Source of the DNA: Zoogloeaceae bacterium
GTDB taxonomy: Bacteria > Pseudomonadota > Gammaproteobacteria > Burkholderiales > Rhodocyclaceae
DNA: 50,952 bases
Assembly (NCBI GenBank): GCA_031256795.1
Contig: JAIRPW010000040.1
Coordinates: forward strand, 1 to 50,952
Direction: 5' to 3'
Shown here: one piece after another, positions 34,306 through 43,499 of the stretch
How positions within the stretch are numbered: position 1 is the stretch's first letter
Layout: each line of letters opens with the position of its first letter
The notes under the pieces: model-generated
The model's input: only the letters and a program-made list of their open reading frames with translations
Told to the model about the DNA's origin: nothing
Databases searched by the model: none
Program-made: the position numbers and the translations under genes

Positions 34306-35955
34306 ATGTTACCCCTTTTTCCCGCTTTCTCTGGAATTTCCGGTCCGCTGGTCCTGGTGGTGATGGATGGTGTTGGCGTGGCGTCGGATGGCGCGGGAAA
34401 CGCGGTTGCCGCCGCGCGCAAGCCTACGTTGGACTGGCTAAGGGAGAATTGCCCGAATCTTTTGCTGAGGGCGCATGGCAAAGCGGTGGGAATGCCTTCT
34501 GACGAGGATATGGGAAACTCGGAAGTGGGGCATAACGCGCTGGGGGCGGGGCAAGTTTATGCCCAGGGCGCCGCTCTGGTGGAAGAGGCCATAAAAACTG
34601 GCGCGATTTGGAGGGGCGGCGCCTGGCGGGAGGTTATGGCGCGCGCCGCGTCTGCCGCCGCGACGTTGCATTTGATTGGCTTGCTGTCGGACGGCAATGT
34701 GCATAGTCATTTTTCCCACGTCAAGGCTATGCTTTTACGCGCGCGCGAAGAGGGCGTCCGGCGTGTCCGGGTGCATGTGTTGCTGGATGGGCGCGACGTC
34801 CCGGAGACCAGCGCTTTGGAGTACCTTCTGCCGTTTGAGGCGTTTTTGGCGGAACTTTCCGACGCGCGGTTTGACGCGCGGATCGCTTCTGGCGGCGGGC
34901 GGCAGATCATTACCATGGATCGCTATGAGGCGGATTGGGCGATGGTGGAGCGCGGCTGGCGAACCCACGTATCGGGCGAGGGAGAGCAATTTTCCCGCGC
35001 TTCCGAAGCGGTAATGGCGCTGCGCGCGCGGCAGCCGGGTCTCGCGGATCAGAATATGCCGCCCTTTGTTATCGCGGAAAACGGCGTTCCGGTTGGGCGC
35101 GTCAAGGATGGGGACGCGGTGGTTCTCTTCAATTTTCGCGGCGACCGGGCTTTGGAGATCAGCCGCGCTTTTACCGAAACGCGGTTTTCCGCGTTTGCGC
35201 GCGGCTCGCTTCCGGACGTCGTTTACGCGGGAATGCTGCAATACGACGGCGACCTCAAGATTCCGGAGCGCTTTCTTGTTTCGCCGCCCGCCATCCGCAA
35301 TACCCTGGGCGAGTGGCTTTCGGCGTCTGGCGTTTCCCAGTTTGCCTGTTCTGAGACGCAAAAATTCGGGCATGTCACCTATTTTTGGAACGGGAATCGT
35401 TCCGCAAAATTTGCGGGCGAGGTCTGGCGTGAAATTCCCAGTGACAGGGTTTCGTTTGAGGAGCGCCCCTGGATGAAGTCTGCGGAAATTGCCGACGCGA
35501 TGATTGAGGCGATTCAAAGCGGCGCGTACCGGTTTTTGCGCTGCAATTTTGCCAATGGCGACATGGTGGGGCATACCGGGAATTTCGTGGCGGCGCGTTT
35601 GGCGGTTGAGGCGCTGGATTTGGCGCTTTCTCGTCTGCTGCCCGCGATTCAGGCGGCGCGCGGCGCGGCGCTCATTACTGCCGATCACGGAAACGCGGAG
35701 GAAATGTTTGAACTGGAGAAAAAAAGCCGACAGCCGATATTGGACGCGGAAGGGCGTCCCAAGGCGAAAACCTCGCACACGCTGAATCCTGTGCCGCTTT
35801 TTTTCTATGCGCCCGGATACGCGCGGCAATGGACATGGAACGGCGATATTTCTCATCCTGGACTGGCGCACCTTGCCGCGACCGTGTCCAATGTGTTGGG
35901 GTTTGCGAAACACCCGGATTGGGCGGAAAGTCTGCTCTGTTACCGCGCGGACTGA
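34306..35955 (+). CDS. gpmI: 2,3-bisphosphoglycerate-independent phosphoglycerate mutase
   Basis: This Mn-dependent glycolytic enzyme has a phosphoserine intermediate. The 549-residue product has the nucleophile Ser72 in GNSEVGHNALG, VVMDGVGVASDG at the metal site, LDGRDVPETSALEYL, NFRGDRALEI, NGDMVGHTGN and ADHGNAEEM. The form FGHVTYFWNGNR resembles plant and trypanosomatid enzymes, whereas Escherichia coli has a YAHVTFFFNGG-type sequence. It is also longer than the usual 510-515. ATG 34306 is chosen from the promoter position. A strong terminator follows. Confidence 0.94.
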   Translation: MLPLFPAFSGISGPLVLVVMDGVGVASDGAGNAVAAARKPTLDWLRENCPNLLLRAHGKAVGMPSDEDMGNSEVGHNALGAGQVYAQGAALVEEAIKTGAIWRGGAWREVMARAASAAATLHLIGLLSDGNVHSHFSHVKAMLLRAREEGVRRVRVHVLLDGRDVPETSALEYLLPFEAFLAELSDARFDARIASGGGRQIITMDRYEADWAMVERGWRTHVSGEGEQFSRASEAVMALRARQPGLADQNMPPFVIAENGVPVGRVKDGDAVVLFNFRGDRALEISRAFTETRFSAFARGSLPDVVYAGMLQYDGDLKIPERFLVSPPAIRNTLGEWLSASGVSQFACSETQKFGHVTYFWNGNRSAKFAGEVWREIPSDRVSFEERPWMKSAEIADAMIEAIQSGAYRFLRCNFANGDMVGHTGNFVAARLAVEALDLALSRLLPAIQAARGAALITADHGNAEEMFELEKKSRQPILDAEGRPKAKTSHTLNPVPLFFYAPGYARQWTWNGDISHPGLAHLAATVSNVLGFAKHPDWAESLLCYRAD

Positions 35956-35979
35956 ACCTCGTTTGCGGACTGCGCAATC

Positions 35980-36016
35980 AACCCGCCAGCGGAATGCCTC
36001 TGGCGGGTTGTCTTTT
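35980..36016 (+). terminator. Rho-independent terminator after gpmI
   Basis: AACCCGCCAG (35980-35989), a 10-base loop and CTGGCGGGTT (36000-36009) form a perfect 10-bp stem followed by GTCTTTTT. The A-rich side is short, so it acts mainly on plus-strand transcripts. Confidence 0.9.
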
Positions 36017-36029
36017 TGGGGCGGGAAGG

Positions 36030-38057
36030 TCAGACGCGGAAGCAGCGCAGGGTTTCGCCGACTTTTTCCGTCGCGGTCAGCAGTTGCCGGACGCTGGCGG
36101 CGGCAGATTCGGAAGCGGCGTGATTTTGCCCCGTCATGTGCGAGATGGATTCCACGCGCTTTGATATTTCCGCGCTGGTATGGCTTTGCTCTTTCAGGGC
36201 GCTGGAAATGGAGGCGACCGCTTCGGAAACGCGCATGGCTTCGGCGCGGATGGAGGCCATGCGCTCGCCGGCTTCCTGCGCGAGCGATTGTCCGGACTCC
36301 ACTTGTTTCTCTACTCTGGTCATCTCCTTTACCGCGTTATTGGCCGCGGTTTGAATTTTTCCGATCATGCTGCCGATGTCCCCGGTGGAGTTCGCCGTCC
36401 GTTCGGCGAGTTGTCTGACTTCGTCGGCGACGACCGCGAAGCCTTTTCCCTGTTCTCCTGCGCGCGCCGCCTCAATGGCGGCGTTCAGCGCCAGAAGGTT
36501 GGTCTGATCCGCGACTTCCTTAATGACTTTGACGACCTCCGTAATATGCCGGGATTCTTCTCCCAGAGATTGAATGACCTGCGCGGCGGCGTCGACGGCG
36601 CGCGCGATGGAAGTCATTTCCTCGCCGGTTTTTTGGATGATCGTATTGCCTTCCTCAGACAGCGCGCCCGCTTTTTCCGCCATGTCTTGCGCGTCGGCGG
36701 CGCCGGCGGAAACCGTTTGAATGGATTCTGTCATTTCTTCAATGGAAGCGGCCATAGCGGCGGCGGATTCGCGCTGTTCCGAGGAGCCTTGCGCGACCTG
36801 CCGCGCCGCGTCCGCGACGGATTCCGTGAGGCCGTTCACTTCTTCCATTTGTTTCTGCACCCCGCAGAAAGCCGTTTGCAGGCGTTCAATCATGTGATCC
36901 AGCGCGCGCGCGATGCGCCCGATTTCATCGCCGCTCGCGTCGTTGAGCCGCCGGGTTAAATCCAGATTGTCCGCGATTTCGGCAATGGCGTTTTGCGCGC
37001 GCGTGAGCGGGGAAAGCTGTCGGCGCACCAGGACGCCAATGGAGCAAATGAGCGCGGCGATCAGCGCGGCATAACCCAGGTTCTGCCAGGTCTGGAGCGT
37101 GGAGAAGGCGCCCGTGAGTTCCCGCGCGGGCGCGGAAGAGACGATGACCCAATGAAAGTCCGGGTGGTCACGGAAAGCGGCGACCTTTGTTTCCAGGCGG
37201 CCTTGCGCGTCTTTCCACGGATAGGAGATAAAGCCGTTTTTTCGCGCCATGATGCTCTGAATTTCAGTCTTTAGGCCGTCTTCCAGGGAATTGATGGTTT
37301 TTCCCTGAAGTTTCGGGTGCGCGATGAAAAAGTCCTCTTTGCTGTCTCCTATGCCTTCGCTGATCAGAAAAACGTAGCCGCTTTGGCCGATGACGAGCTT
37401 GTTGGTGAGGTCGCGCAGATGGTTGAGGTAAAAATTCGCGTCAACGCGCACGGTAAGACCGCCGATGACCGCGCCTTTTTCGTCTTTCAGCGGCATAGCG
37501 CCCAAAACATAGAGATTTCCGCTGCGGTTAATAATGCCCGTATAGCCTTGGCCGGCCAGAAGCGTCTGGACATAATCATCTGTGATGACTTCGCCATCCC
37601 GGTATTTCCCGTCCGCGCTCTTTAAAAGCGTGCTGGCGCGCAGCATTTTCCCGCCGCTTGCGACCAAAAACGCGGGCGAGACAGAGGGGTTTGCCTCCTG
37701 ATACTTTCGCAGATACGTTTGGTTGGCGATACCGGGAATATTCCCGAAAACGAGTTCGGGAATATTTTTCCCGTTGGCGACAGTGAGCGTGTTTCCGGTC
37801 ATGCGGTGAGAGGGAAGGGAACGGGAAAATTCATCCAGGGAGTTTTTTGCCTGGGAAGCCATGCTCTCTTTGGCGAAATTCAGAAAGTCCGAAAGCAGAA
37901 CGACTTGCGTGTCGAGCTGCTTTTCACTTTCCGCAAGCGCGAACGCCTTGGAGCGCGCGCCCAGAAACAGCGCCAGAGAAATGGTGATGACCAGGGATAC
38001 CAGGGTGATGCCAATCAAGGTTTGCCATGCCAATGGCAGTTTGCGTATGGAAAACAT
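36030..38057 (-). CDS. Methyl-accepting chemotaxis protein with periplasmic Cache sensor
   Basis: This 675-residue chemoreceptor begins with a first transmembrane helix (residues about 10-33). A periplasmic double-Cache-like sensor follows ([20 protein letters not shown], then GVFFI-type strands and [15 protein letters not shown]), then a second helix near 330. A HAMP linker and a signalling hairpin come next, with the invariant tip [28 protein letters not shown] and similar heptads carry likely methylation Gln/Glu. No C-terminal CheR-tethering pentapeptide is seen. ATG 38057 follows a good GGAGAATCAAA. The ligand is unknown. It fits with the flagellar operon nearby. Confidence 0.93.
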   Translation of the reverse strand: MFSIRKLPLAWQTLIGITLVSLVITISLALFLGARSKAFALAESEKQLDTQVVLLSDFLNFAKESMASQAKNSLDEFSRSLPSHRMTGNTLTVANGKNIPELVFGNIPGIANQTYLRKYQEANPSVSPAFLVASGGKMLRASTLLKSADGKYRDGEVITDDYVQTLLAGQGYTGIINRSGNLYVLGAMPLKDEKGAVIGGLTVRVDANFYLNHLRDLTNKLVIGQSGYVFLISEGIGDSKEDFFIAHPKLQGKTINSLEDGLKTEIQSIMARKNGFISYPWKDAQGRLETKVAAFRDHPDFHWVIVSSAPARELTGAFSTLQTWQNLGYAALIAALICSIGVLVRRQLSPLTRAQNAIAEIADNLDLTRRLNDASGDEIGRIARALDHMIERLQTAFCGVQKQMEEVNGLTESVADAARQVAQGSSEQRESAAAMAASIEEMTESIQTVSAGAADAQDMAEKAGALSEEGNTIIQKTGEEMTSIARAVDAAAQVIQSLGEESRHITEVVKVIKEVADQTNLLALNAAIEAARAGEQGKGFAVVADEVRQLAERTANSTGDIGSMIGKIQTAANNAVKEMTRVEKQVESGQSLAQEAGERMASIRAEAMRVSEAVASISSALKEQSHTSAEISKRVESISHMTGQNHAASESAAASVRQLLTATEKVGETLRCFRV

Positions 38058-38088
38058 TTTGATTCTCCTGACTTGGATGTGCGTGATA

Positions 38089-38116
38089 ATTATATCCCAT
38101 ACAAATTAAATTTCAA
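38089..38116 (-). promoter_or_regulatory. Probable sigma70 promoter of the chemoreceptor gene
   Basis: On the minus strand TTGAAA (38116-38111), a 16-base spacer and a perfect TATAAT (38094-38089) lie 32 bases before the start codon. The region is markedly AT-rich against a GC-rich background. Confidence 0.55.
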
Positions 38117-38242
38117 CAAGTATATTTTGCATAAAAAATATGATTGGCATGGTCTGGGAATTTCCGTGGCATACTGCGCGTGCGGGATGGAAAAAGACGT
38201 TCGCGCCGTTTTACGGAACAGGGTTTGCCTTTGGAGTTTGCT

Positions 38243-38737
38243 ATGAATAAAGCCTGGGTCAAGGCCATTTTGTTGCTGCCGTTCAGCGTTCTGGTCGTTG
38301 TGCCGTCTCTTGTGCTGTATGCCGCGGGCTATGTTTGGCCGGGGATTTCTTTGGTTTTTTGGGCGCTGGGCCTTCCGCTGGCTTTGTTTGGGTTGAGTTT
38401 GGCGGTTTGCTGTATGCGGCTTTTCGCCACGCACGGGGAAGGAACTCCCGCGCCTTGGGACCCCCCGCGCAAGCTGGTGCGGACGGGGCCGTACCGTTAT
38501 GTCCGCAATCCCATGATTCTGAGTGTCTTGATTTTGCTTCTGGCGGAGGCGGCGCTGCTGGGCTCCGGGGTGATCCTGCTTTTGTTTCTGATTTTTTTTC
38601 TGGGCAAGACGTTGTACTTCGTCTTGTGGGAGGAAAAGGAGTTGGAAGAGCGTTTCGGGGAAGACTACCTGCGCTACAAGCGGCATGTGCCGCGCTGGAT
38701 TCCTCGGACAACCGCCTGGGACCCAGAAACGACCTAG
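38243..38737 (+). CDS. Isoprenylcysteine carboxyl methyltransferase-family membrane protein
   Basis: The 164-residue product has four hydrophobic helices. The C-terminal half matches the ICMT/PEMT fold: GPYRYVRNPMILSVLILLLAE carries the conserved RNPM, and EEKELEERFGEDYLRYKRHV contains the conserved ELEERFG and Y-x-x-Y-x-x-x-V-PRWIP end. Bacterial members methylate unknown small or lipid substrates; the name comes from the fold. ATG 38243 follows TTTGGAGTTTGCT. Its stop is six bases from the convergent motD stop. Confidence 0.85.
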   Translation: MNKAWVKAILLLPFSVLVVVPSLVLYAAGYVWPGISLVFWALGLPLALFGLSLAVCCMRLFATHGEGTPAPWDPPRKLVRTGPYRYVRNPMILSVLILLLAEAALLGSGVILLLFLIFFLGKTLYFVLWEEKELEERFGEDYLRYKRHVPRWIPRTTAWDPETT

Positions 38738-38743
38738 GCGTTT

Positions 38744-39556
38744 TCAGCGCGGACGGTCTGCGGCGGCGGCGGGAGCGGGGCGCGCGGTCAATTCCTCCAG
38801 CACTTCAGAAGGCGCTTCCATCGCGGCGGAATCAATCAGAATGCTGACCCGTCGGTTGCGCGCTCTGCCTTCCGCAGTACTGTTGCTTTCCACGGGGCGC
38901 TGCTCGCCATAGCCGATAGCGGTGAGATTTTGCGGGTCGACGCCCGCAGCCGCGAAGAGCCGCAGCACGGTTGTGGCGCGCGTGGCGGATAATTCCCAAT
39001 TGGAGGGGAACTGCGGCGTATGAATGGGAACGTCGTCGGTATGTCCCTCAATCGTGACCGGAAAGGCATTGCTGGCGATGACCTGGGCGACTGCCTCCAG
39101 CGCAAAAACGGATTCCGGCTCCAGGCGCGCCTGACCGGGCGCGAATAGAACGCTGTCGTTGATTTCCACCGTTACGCCCCGGCTGGTCTCCAGGACGCGC
39201 ACTTTGCCCTGGCGCACCAGGGGCGCGAGCGCTTCCATGATGTCCCGCGCCATATTGCGCATTTTGGTGCGCTGTCGGTTTTTCGTGTCCTCGGCGTTTT
39301 TGTTCGGACGCGCCATTGGCAGCGCTACGGGCGGAGCTCCCGGCGGAAGGACTACCAGTTCGCCGTTGGTGTTGGTAAGACTGCGAAAGGCTGTATTGAG
39401 CGATTCGGAGAGCACCCGGTATTTGCCCTCGTTGACGGACGAGAGCGCGTACATGACCACAAAAAAAGCAAACAGCAAGGTGATGAAGTCGGCGTAGGAA
39501 ACCAGCCAGCGGTCGAGATGCTCGTTCTCTTCCGGAGATTTTTTGCGGCGGCGCAT
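38744..39556 (-). CDS. motD: Flagellar stator protein MotD (MotB family)
   Basis: This 270-residue inner-membrane stator subunit anchors the motor to peptidoglycan. The single helix WLVSYADFITLLFAFFVVMY has the proton-carrying Asp23. A plug-like segment follows, then an OmpA/MotB domain with TIEGHTDDVPIHTPQFPSNW and ALS-type RAxRV end. Pairing with a MotC just upstream and fliA/flhG/flhF is the gene order seen for MotCD in Pseudomonas-like genomes. It is the last gene of the operon. Confidence 0.93.
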   Translation of the reverse strand: MRRRKKSPEENEHLDRWLVSYADFITLLFAFFVVMYALSSVNEGKYRVLSESLNTAFRSLTNTNGELVVLPPGAPPVALPMARPNKNAEDTKNRQRTKMRNMARDIMEALAPLVRQGKVRVLETSRGVTVEINDSVLFAPGQARLEPESVFALEAVAQVIASNAFPVTIEGHTDDVPIHTPQFPSNWELSATRATTVLRLFAAAGVDPQNLTAIGYGEQRPVESNSTAEGRARNRRVSILIDSAAMEAPSEVLEELTARPAPAAAADRPR

Positions 39557-39601
39557 GATGGGCTGGCTTTCTCTTTTTTCGTGAAATCCGGAGCTGCGGC
39601 G

Positions 39602-40387
39602 TCAGCGCCGGGCGCCGCGCAGCGGGCGCTTTTCAGAGGGTTCGTCCTGCGCAAGATACCCCATCAGACGGTTTTCGATGATGCGCGGATTTTCCCCCAG
39701 GGAAATTCCCGAAAGCCCGTCCAGCACAATTTCACGCGCGCGGATTTCTTCGGCGATGCGGCTTTTCAGTTTGTTAAAAATCGGCAGATAAACCAGGTTG
39801 GCCAGACCCACGCCGTAAATTGTGGCGACAAAGGCCACCGCGATGCCCGCGCCCAGCTTGGAAGGATCCGTCAGATTTTCCATCACGTGAATCAGGCCCA
39901 GCACCGCGCCCAGAATGCCGATGGTGGGCGAATAGCCGCCCGCCGCCTCCCATACGCGGGCAGACTGGCGCAGATTGTCTTCCCGGGCGTCCAGGGCTAC
40001 TTCCAGAATTCCGCGCAGACGCGATTCATCCACGCCGTCCGCAAGCAATTGCAGACCGCGCCGCGCCAGAAAATCGTCAGTTTCCAGGGCGACTTTTTCC
40101 AGCGCGAGCAGACCTTCCCGGCGCGCCAGATGACTCCAGCGTATTACCTGGGCGATCACTTCCTGATAGGGCTGCCGGGGCGGAAAAAAAACCCAGGCGC
40201 TCATGGCCAGACCGCGCCGGAAGACGGCAAAGGGCGTTTGTAGCATGACCGCGCCCAGCGTTCCGCCCAGCACAATGACCAGCGCGGTCGGCTGCGCCAG
40301 CGACAGAAGATTGCCGCCCTCCAGCGCCTGACCTGCCGCGATGGCGCCGAGACCCGCCAAAAGCCCGAATAGACTTAGTTTATCCAT
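39602..40387 (-). CDS. motC: Flagellar stator protein MotC (MotA family)
   Basis: This 261-residue proton-channel stator subunit has four helices, a large cytoplasmic loop (residues about 70-145) with the charged residues that contact FliG, and the MotA signature GGYSPTIGILGAVLGLIHVM. IVLGGTLGAVMLQTP is the second helix. It follows fliA by 15 bases and precedes motD by 45. Together with MotD it forms the stator; no second motAB pair is in the window. Confidence 0.94.
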   Translation of the reverse strand: MDKLSLFGLLAGLGAIAAGQALEGGNLLSLAQPTALVIVLGGTLGAVMLQTPFAVFRRGLAMSAWVFFPPRQPYQEVIAQVIRWSHLARREGLLALEKVALETDDFLARRGLQLLADGVDESRLRGILEVALDAREDNLRQSARVWEAAGGYSPTIGILGAVLGLIHVMENLTDPSKLGAGIAVAFVATIYGVGLANLVYLPIFNKLKSRIAEEIRAREIVLDGLSGISLGENPRIIENRLMGYLAQDEPSEKRPLRGARR

Positions 40388-40402
40388 GATGCGCTCACGC
40401 GA

Positions 40403-41149
40403 TTACGCACGTTTTTCACGCCGTCCTCCGGATTTTTCCGGGCCGAGCAGACAGGCGCGCAAACGCACGATAATCTGGCTGTGCAGCTGCGAGACGCGGG
40501 ACTCGGAAATATTCAGCACTTCGCTGATTTCCCGCAAATTCAGCTCTTCCTCATAATAAAGCGACATGAGCAGTTGTTCGCGTTCCGGCAAGCGGGCAAT
40601 GGCCTGAACCAGATTTTTGCGCAAATCCATGTTTTCCAGGATGACGCCCGGATCGTTTTCGCTGTTGCCCAGATGTCTGTCCAGAAAACCGCCGTCGCCT
40701 TCCTGCCCTTCAAAATCTTCCAGATAAAGCAGCTGATGCCCGCGCGCGTCTTGCAGTAACCTCTGATATTCCTCCAAAGGCATGCGGAGCGCCTCTGCCA
40801 GTTCGCTTTCACTGGGCGGGCGTCCGCTCTGGTGTTCCAGCTGCCGCGCCGCGGATTCCGCTTGACGGATAGACTGCCGGACTTTTCTCGGCAGCCAGTC
40901 ATTGCTGCGCAAACCGTCCAGCATCGCGCCGCGGATGCGCTGGACGGCGTAAGTTTCAAACTGCGCGCCCGCGTTTTCCCGATAACGCGCGCAGGCGTCC
41001 AGAAGCCCGATCATGCCGTTTTGCACCAAATCATTTACGTCTACGTTGGCGGGAAGTCTTCCCAGCATGTGATAGGCAAGACGTTTGACCAGCGTTCCGT
41101 ATTGTTCAACAATTTGCTCGCGGTCAATTTGTCCGTCGGCGGTGTACAT
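40403..41149 (-). CDS. fliA: Flagellar sigma factor FliA (sigma28)
   Basis: This 248-residue sigma factor for late flagellar genes has region 2 (LAYHMLGRLPANVDVNDLVQ, then RIRGAMLDGLRSNDW), region 3 with SESELAEALRMPLEEYQRLL, and region 4 with helix-turn-helix EEELNLREISEVLNISESRV. The start codon abuts the flhG stop. It is expected to be held by the anti-sigma FlgM until hook completion. Confidence 0.96.
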   Translation of the reverse strand: MYTADGQIDREQIVEQYGTLVKRLAYHMLGRLPANVDVNDLVQNGMIGLLDACARYRENAGAQFETYAVQRIRGAMLDGLRSNDWLPRKVRQSIRQAESAARQLEHQSGRPPSESELAEALRMPLEEYQRLLQDARGHQLLYLEDFEGQEGDGGFLDRHLGNSENDPGVILENMDLRKNLVQAIARLPEREQLLMSLYYEEELNLREISEVLNISESRVSQLHSQIIVRLRACLLGPEKSGGRREKRA

Positions 41150-42034
41150 TTAAGCGTTCAAGGCATGTGGAATGGGGAGAGAGGCAGAGTGTAGCAGATG
41201 CGCGACAAAATGCTCGACCCCGCCCGAATCGTAGCCGGCGTCCGGCCAGCTATAAAGACGGTCGGCAAAACGACGCAGCGCCGTGGCTGCCGGATGATCC
41301 GGCAAGACCTCTGTCAGGGGCTGACAGAGTTTTTCCAATTCCCGAAACGCGCTATCCACCGGGATCGCGCCGCCGTATTCCAGGCGCGCGATCCCCTTTT
41401 GCGCGGCCAGCTGCTTCAGGTTGTTGAAAATCAGCAATCCATCCTCCGCGCGTTTGACGCGGTTGACCAAAATGCGGAACTGCCGCCGCGCGGCGGCTTG
41501 ACTGACTTTGCGGATGAGCGCGTAGGTATCGGTGATGGAACCCTTCGCGCCCGTGACGACCATGACCGCTTCTCCTGCCGCGAGTCCCCAGGGCGAAAGC
41601 CCTTGCGCGTGTTCGGGGGAGCTGTCAATCAGCAGGACTTCTACCGGACACGAGAGCGCGGCGAGACCGCCCAGAAAAGCGTCCCGCTCATCGGCGGAAA
41701 GGCGCGTCATGGAGCGGGCGGCGCGCGCCGCGGGCAAAATTCTCAGTCCCGGCGTCGGGGAGAACAGCACTTCCTCCAGCGCGCGCTGGCGGCGCAGGGT
41801 TTGCAGAAGGTCTCCTGCCGCGCGACGCCCGAAAAAAGCGGAAAGGTTGCGCCCGCCGTTTTCGTCAATGAGCAAGACTTCCTGTCCTTGCCGCGCGAGT
41901 TCCACCGCCAGATTGGCCGCCAGCGTGGTTTGTCCCGCTCCGGAAGTCCCTGAGGCGAAAGTGAGAATCCGCAGCTGATGGCGGGTGAGCAGACGCCGCA
42001 GCCCCGCCGCCTGGTCAAGGTCAAAGTCAGCCAC
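41150..42034 (-). CDS. flhG: Flagellar number regulator FlhG (MinD/ParA type) with altered P-loop
   Basis: This 294-residue MinD-family protein is the partner of FlhF and limits flagellar number. It has the fold's landmarks: strand ILTFASG, P-loop position GTSGAGQTTLAANLAVELA (from residue 29), VLLIDEN, Walker B VEVLLIDSSPEHA, and a C-terminal amphipathic region. The deviant Walker A normally reads KGGxGKT. Here the signature Lys is Thr30 and the catalytic Lys is Gln35, so ATP binding or hydrolysis may be altered. The frame is intact and overlaps flhF by eight bases, so it is not a decayed gene. Confidence 0.9.
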   Translation of the reverse strand: MADFDLDQAAGLRRLLTRHQLRILTFASGTSGAGQTTLAANLAVELARQGQEVLLIDENGGRNLSAFFGRRAAGDLLQTLRRQRALEEVLFSPTPGLRILPAARAARSMTRLSADERDAFLGGLAALSCPVEVLLIDSSPEHAQGLSPWGLAAGEAVMVVTGAKGSITDTYALIRKVSQAAARRQFRILVNRVKRAEDGLLIFNNLKQLAAQKGIARLEYGGAIPVDSAFRELEKLCQPLTEVLPDHPAATALRRFADRLYSWPDAGYDSGGVEHFVAHLLHSASLPIPHALNA

Positions 42035-43499
42035 GACCGGCCTCGGATGTGTCCGTGGCGAAGAGTCCCGAATTGGCCATCATCAGGCCGGGTTCCAGGC
42101 CCGACAGGCGGTGCGCCGCGTTCGGGGCGTCCCGGAAAGCGCGGTGCAGAAGATACATCCGGTTGGGCAGGTGCAGATCCTCCGGCACGCGCTGGCCGTT
42201 GGACATATAGGCGAGCGACAGGCCGTGCCGGATAATGGCGTCTACCGCCGGGGCCAGCGTGGCGGCTTCGTCAATTTTGGTCAGCACGCAGCCGGCAAGG
42301 TCATCGCCGCGATAGGCGCGCACTACGTCGTCCAGCGTATCGCCGCGCGCGGTCGCGGAAAGGAGCAGCAGACGGCGGACTCCGGAAAGGGAAAGCATGG
42401 CGTTCATTTCCGCGACAAGCCGGTCTTTCTGGCTCATGCCCATCGTGTCAATCAGCACCATATGCTTTCCGGAAAGCTCGCCCAAAATCTGCTGTAAATC
42501 TTCCGCGTCCCGGGCAAGATATACGGCCACGCCCAGAATCCGGCCATAGATGCGCAGCTGCTCGTAAGCGCCAATCCGGTAGCTGTCCGTTGTGACCAGC
42601 GCGGTTTTGCTGGCGCCGTGGCGCAGCACGCAGCGAGCGGCGAGTTTGGCGGTCGTTGTGGTTTTGCCTACGCCCGTAGGGCCGGTGAGCGCGTACACTC
42701 CGCCCCGGTCAATCAGGTCTTCTTCCGCGATAAAAAGATGTTTGTTCGCTTTTTCCCGGCACCAGGTCATGGCCTGGGCAAGTTCCAGATTTTGGGGAAG
42801 GTTCGCGCTCAGATCGCGCGCCAGACACGGGGAAAATCCAGCGTCCAGCATTCGCCGCAGCGCTTCGGTTTTGGTCGGCGCCTGCCGCGCGGTTTCGCCC
42901 CAGACAAAGCCTGCCAGCTGCTGTTCAATCACTTTGCGCAGGGAGCGGATTTCATCAATCATCGCCGCGGTGGATTGCGAGACGCTGTCATCCAGCGCCT
43001 GGATGCTTGCCGCGCGCCCGCTCTGCGTGCTTCGTTTCAGGGCGGGCGTCATGGGGATGCCCGCGTTAACAAGCGGCGTGTCGCGATTCGGAGAGGGGGC
43101 GGAAGGGCGCGTGCCGGCGCGCGTTTCCGGCTGGGTGACGATGCGCTCGGCGCGAGAGAGCAGCGAGGCGTGCATGGGGGGCGGCGAAGAGACGCGCGGG
43201 GCGCTTGCGAGGGCCGAGTTGGAGATGCGTACCTGATAGGCGTCATCGTCATCGCGCAGAAAGGCGGAGTTCGGCTTCCTGGAGACTGCGGCGAACGGCG
43301 AAGGAGCGGGAGCGGGTCTTGTCTTTTCCTCTACGGGAGAGGCGATGGACGCCATATCGCGCGCGGCGACGGCCATAATCTCTACGCCGCCGTTCGGGAG
43401 ACCGCGATTGGAGAGAATAATGGCGTCCTGCCCCAGCGTTTCCTTAACCTTGCGCAAAACCTCGCGCGCGTTGGCGGCGGCAAATTTCTTGACGTTCAT
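42027..43499 (-). CDS. flhF: Flagellar SRP-like GTPase FlhF
   Basis: This 490-residue SRP-family GTPase sets the pole and number of flagella. It has a B domain at the N-terminus (MNVKKFAAANAREVLRKVKE), a long Pro/Ser-rich linker (about 55-160), an N domain and the G domain with P-loop GPTGVGKT (273-280), followed by TTTAKLAAR and G3 LIDTMGMSQKD. TKIDEAA is the G4 region. The ATG overlaps the flhA stop by four bases. It works with FlhG at the cell pole. Confidence 0.96.
   Translation of the reverse strand: MNVKKFAAANAREVLRKVKETLGQDAIILSNRGLPNGGVEIMAVAARDMASIASPVEEKTRPAPAPSPFAAVSRKPNSAFLRDDDDAYQVRISNSALASAPRVSSPPPMHASLLSRAERIVTQPETRAGTRPSAPSPNRDTPLVNAGIPMTPALKRSTQSGRAASIQALDDSVSQSTAAMIDEIRSLRKVIEQQLAGFVWGETARQAPTKTEALRRMLDAGFSPCLARDLSANLPQNLELAQAMTWCREKANKHLFIAEEDLIDRGGVYALTGPTGVGKTTTTAKLAARCVLRHGASKTALVTTDSYRIGAYEQLRIYGRILGVAVYLARDAEDLQQILGELSGKHMVLIDTMGMSQKDRLVAEMNAMLSLSGVRRLLLLSATARGDTLDDVVRAYRGDDLAGCVLTKIDEAATLAPAVDAIIRHGLSLAYMSNGQRVPEDLHLPNRMYLLHRAFRDAPNAAHRLSGLEPGLMMANSGLFATDTSEAGRG

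Noticed and set aside
34735-35913. 392-codon minus-strand frame inside gpmI
   Set aside because: Antisense shadow; the plus strand is a complete enzyme with all catalytic motifs.
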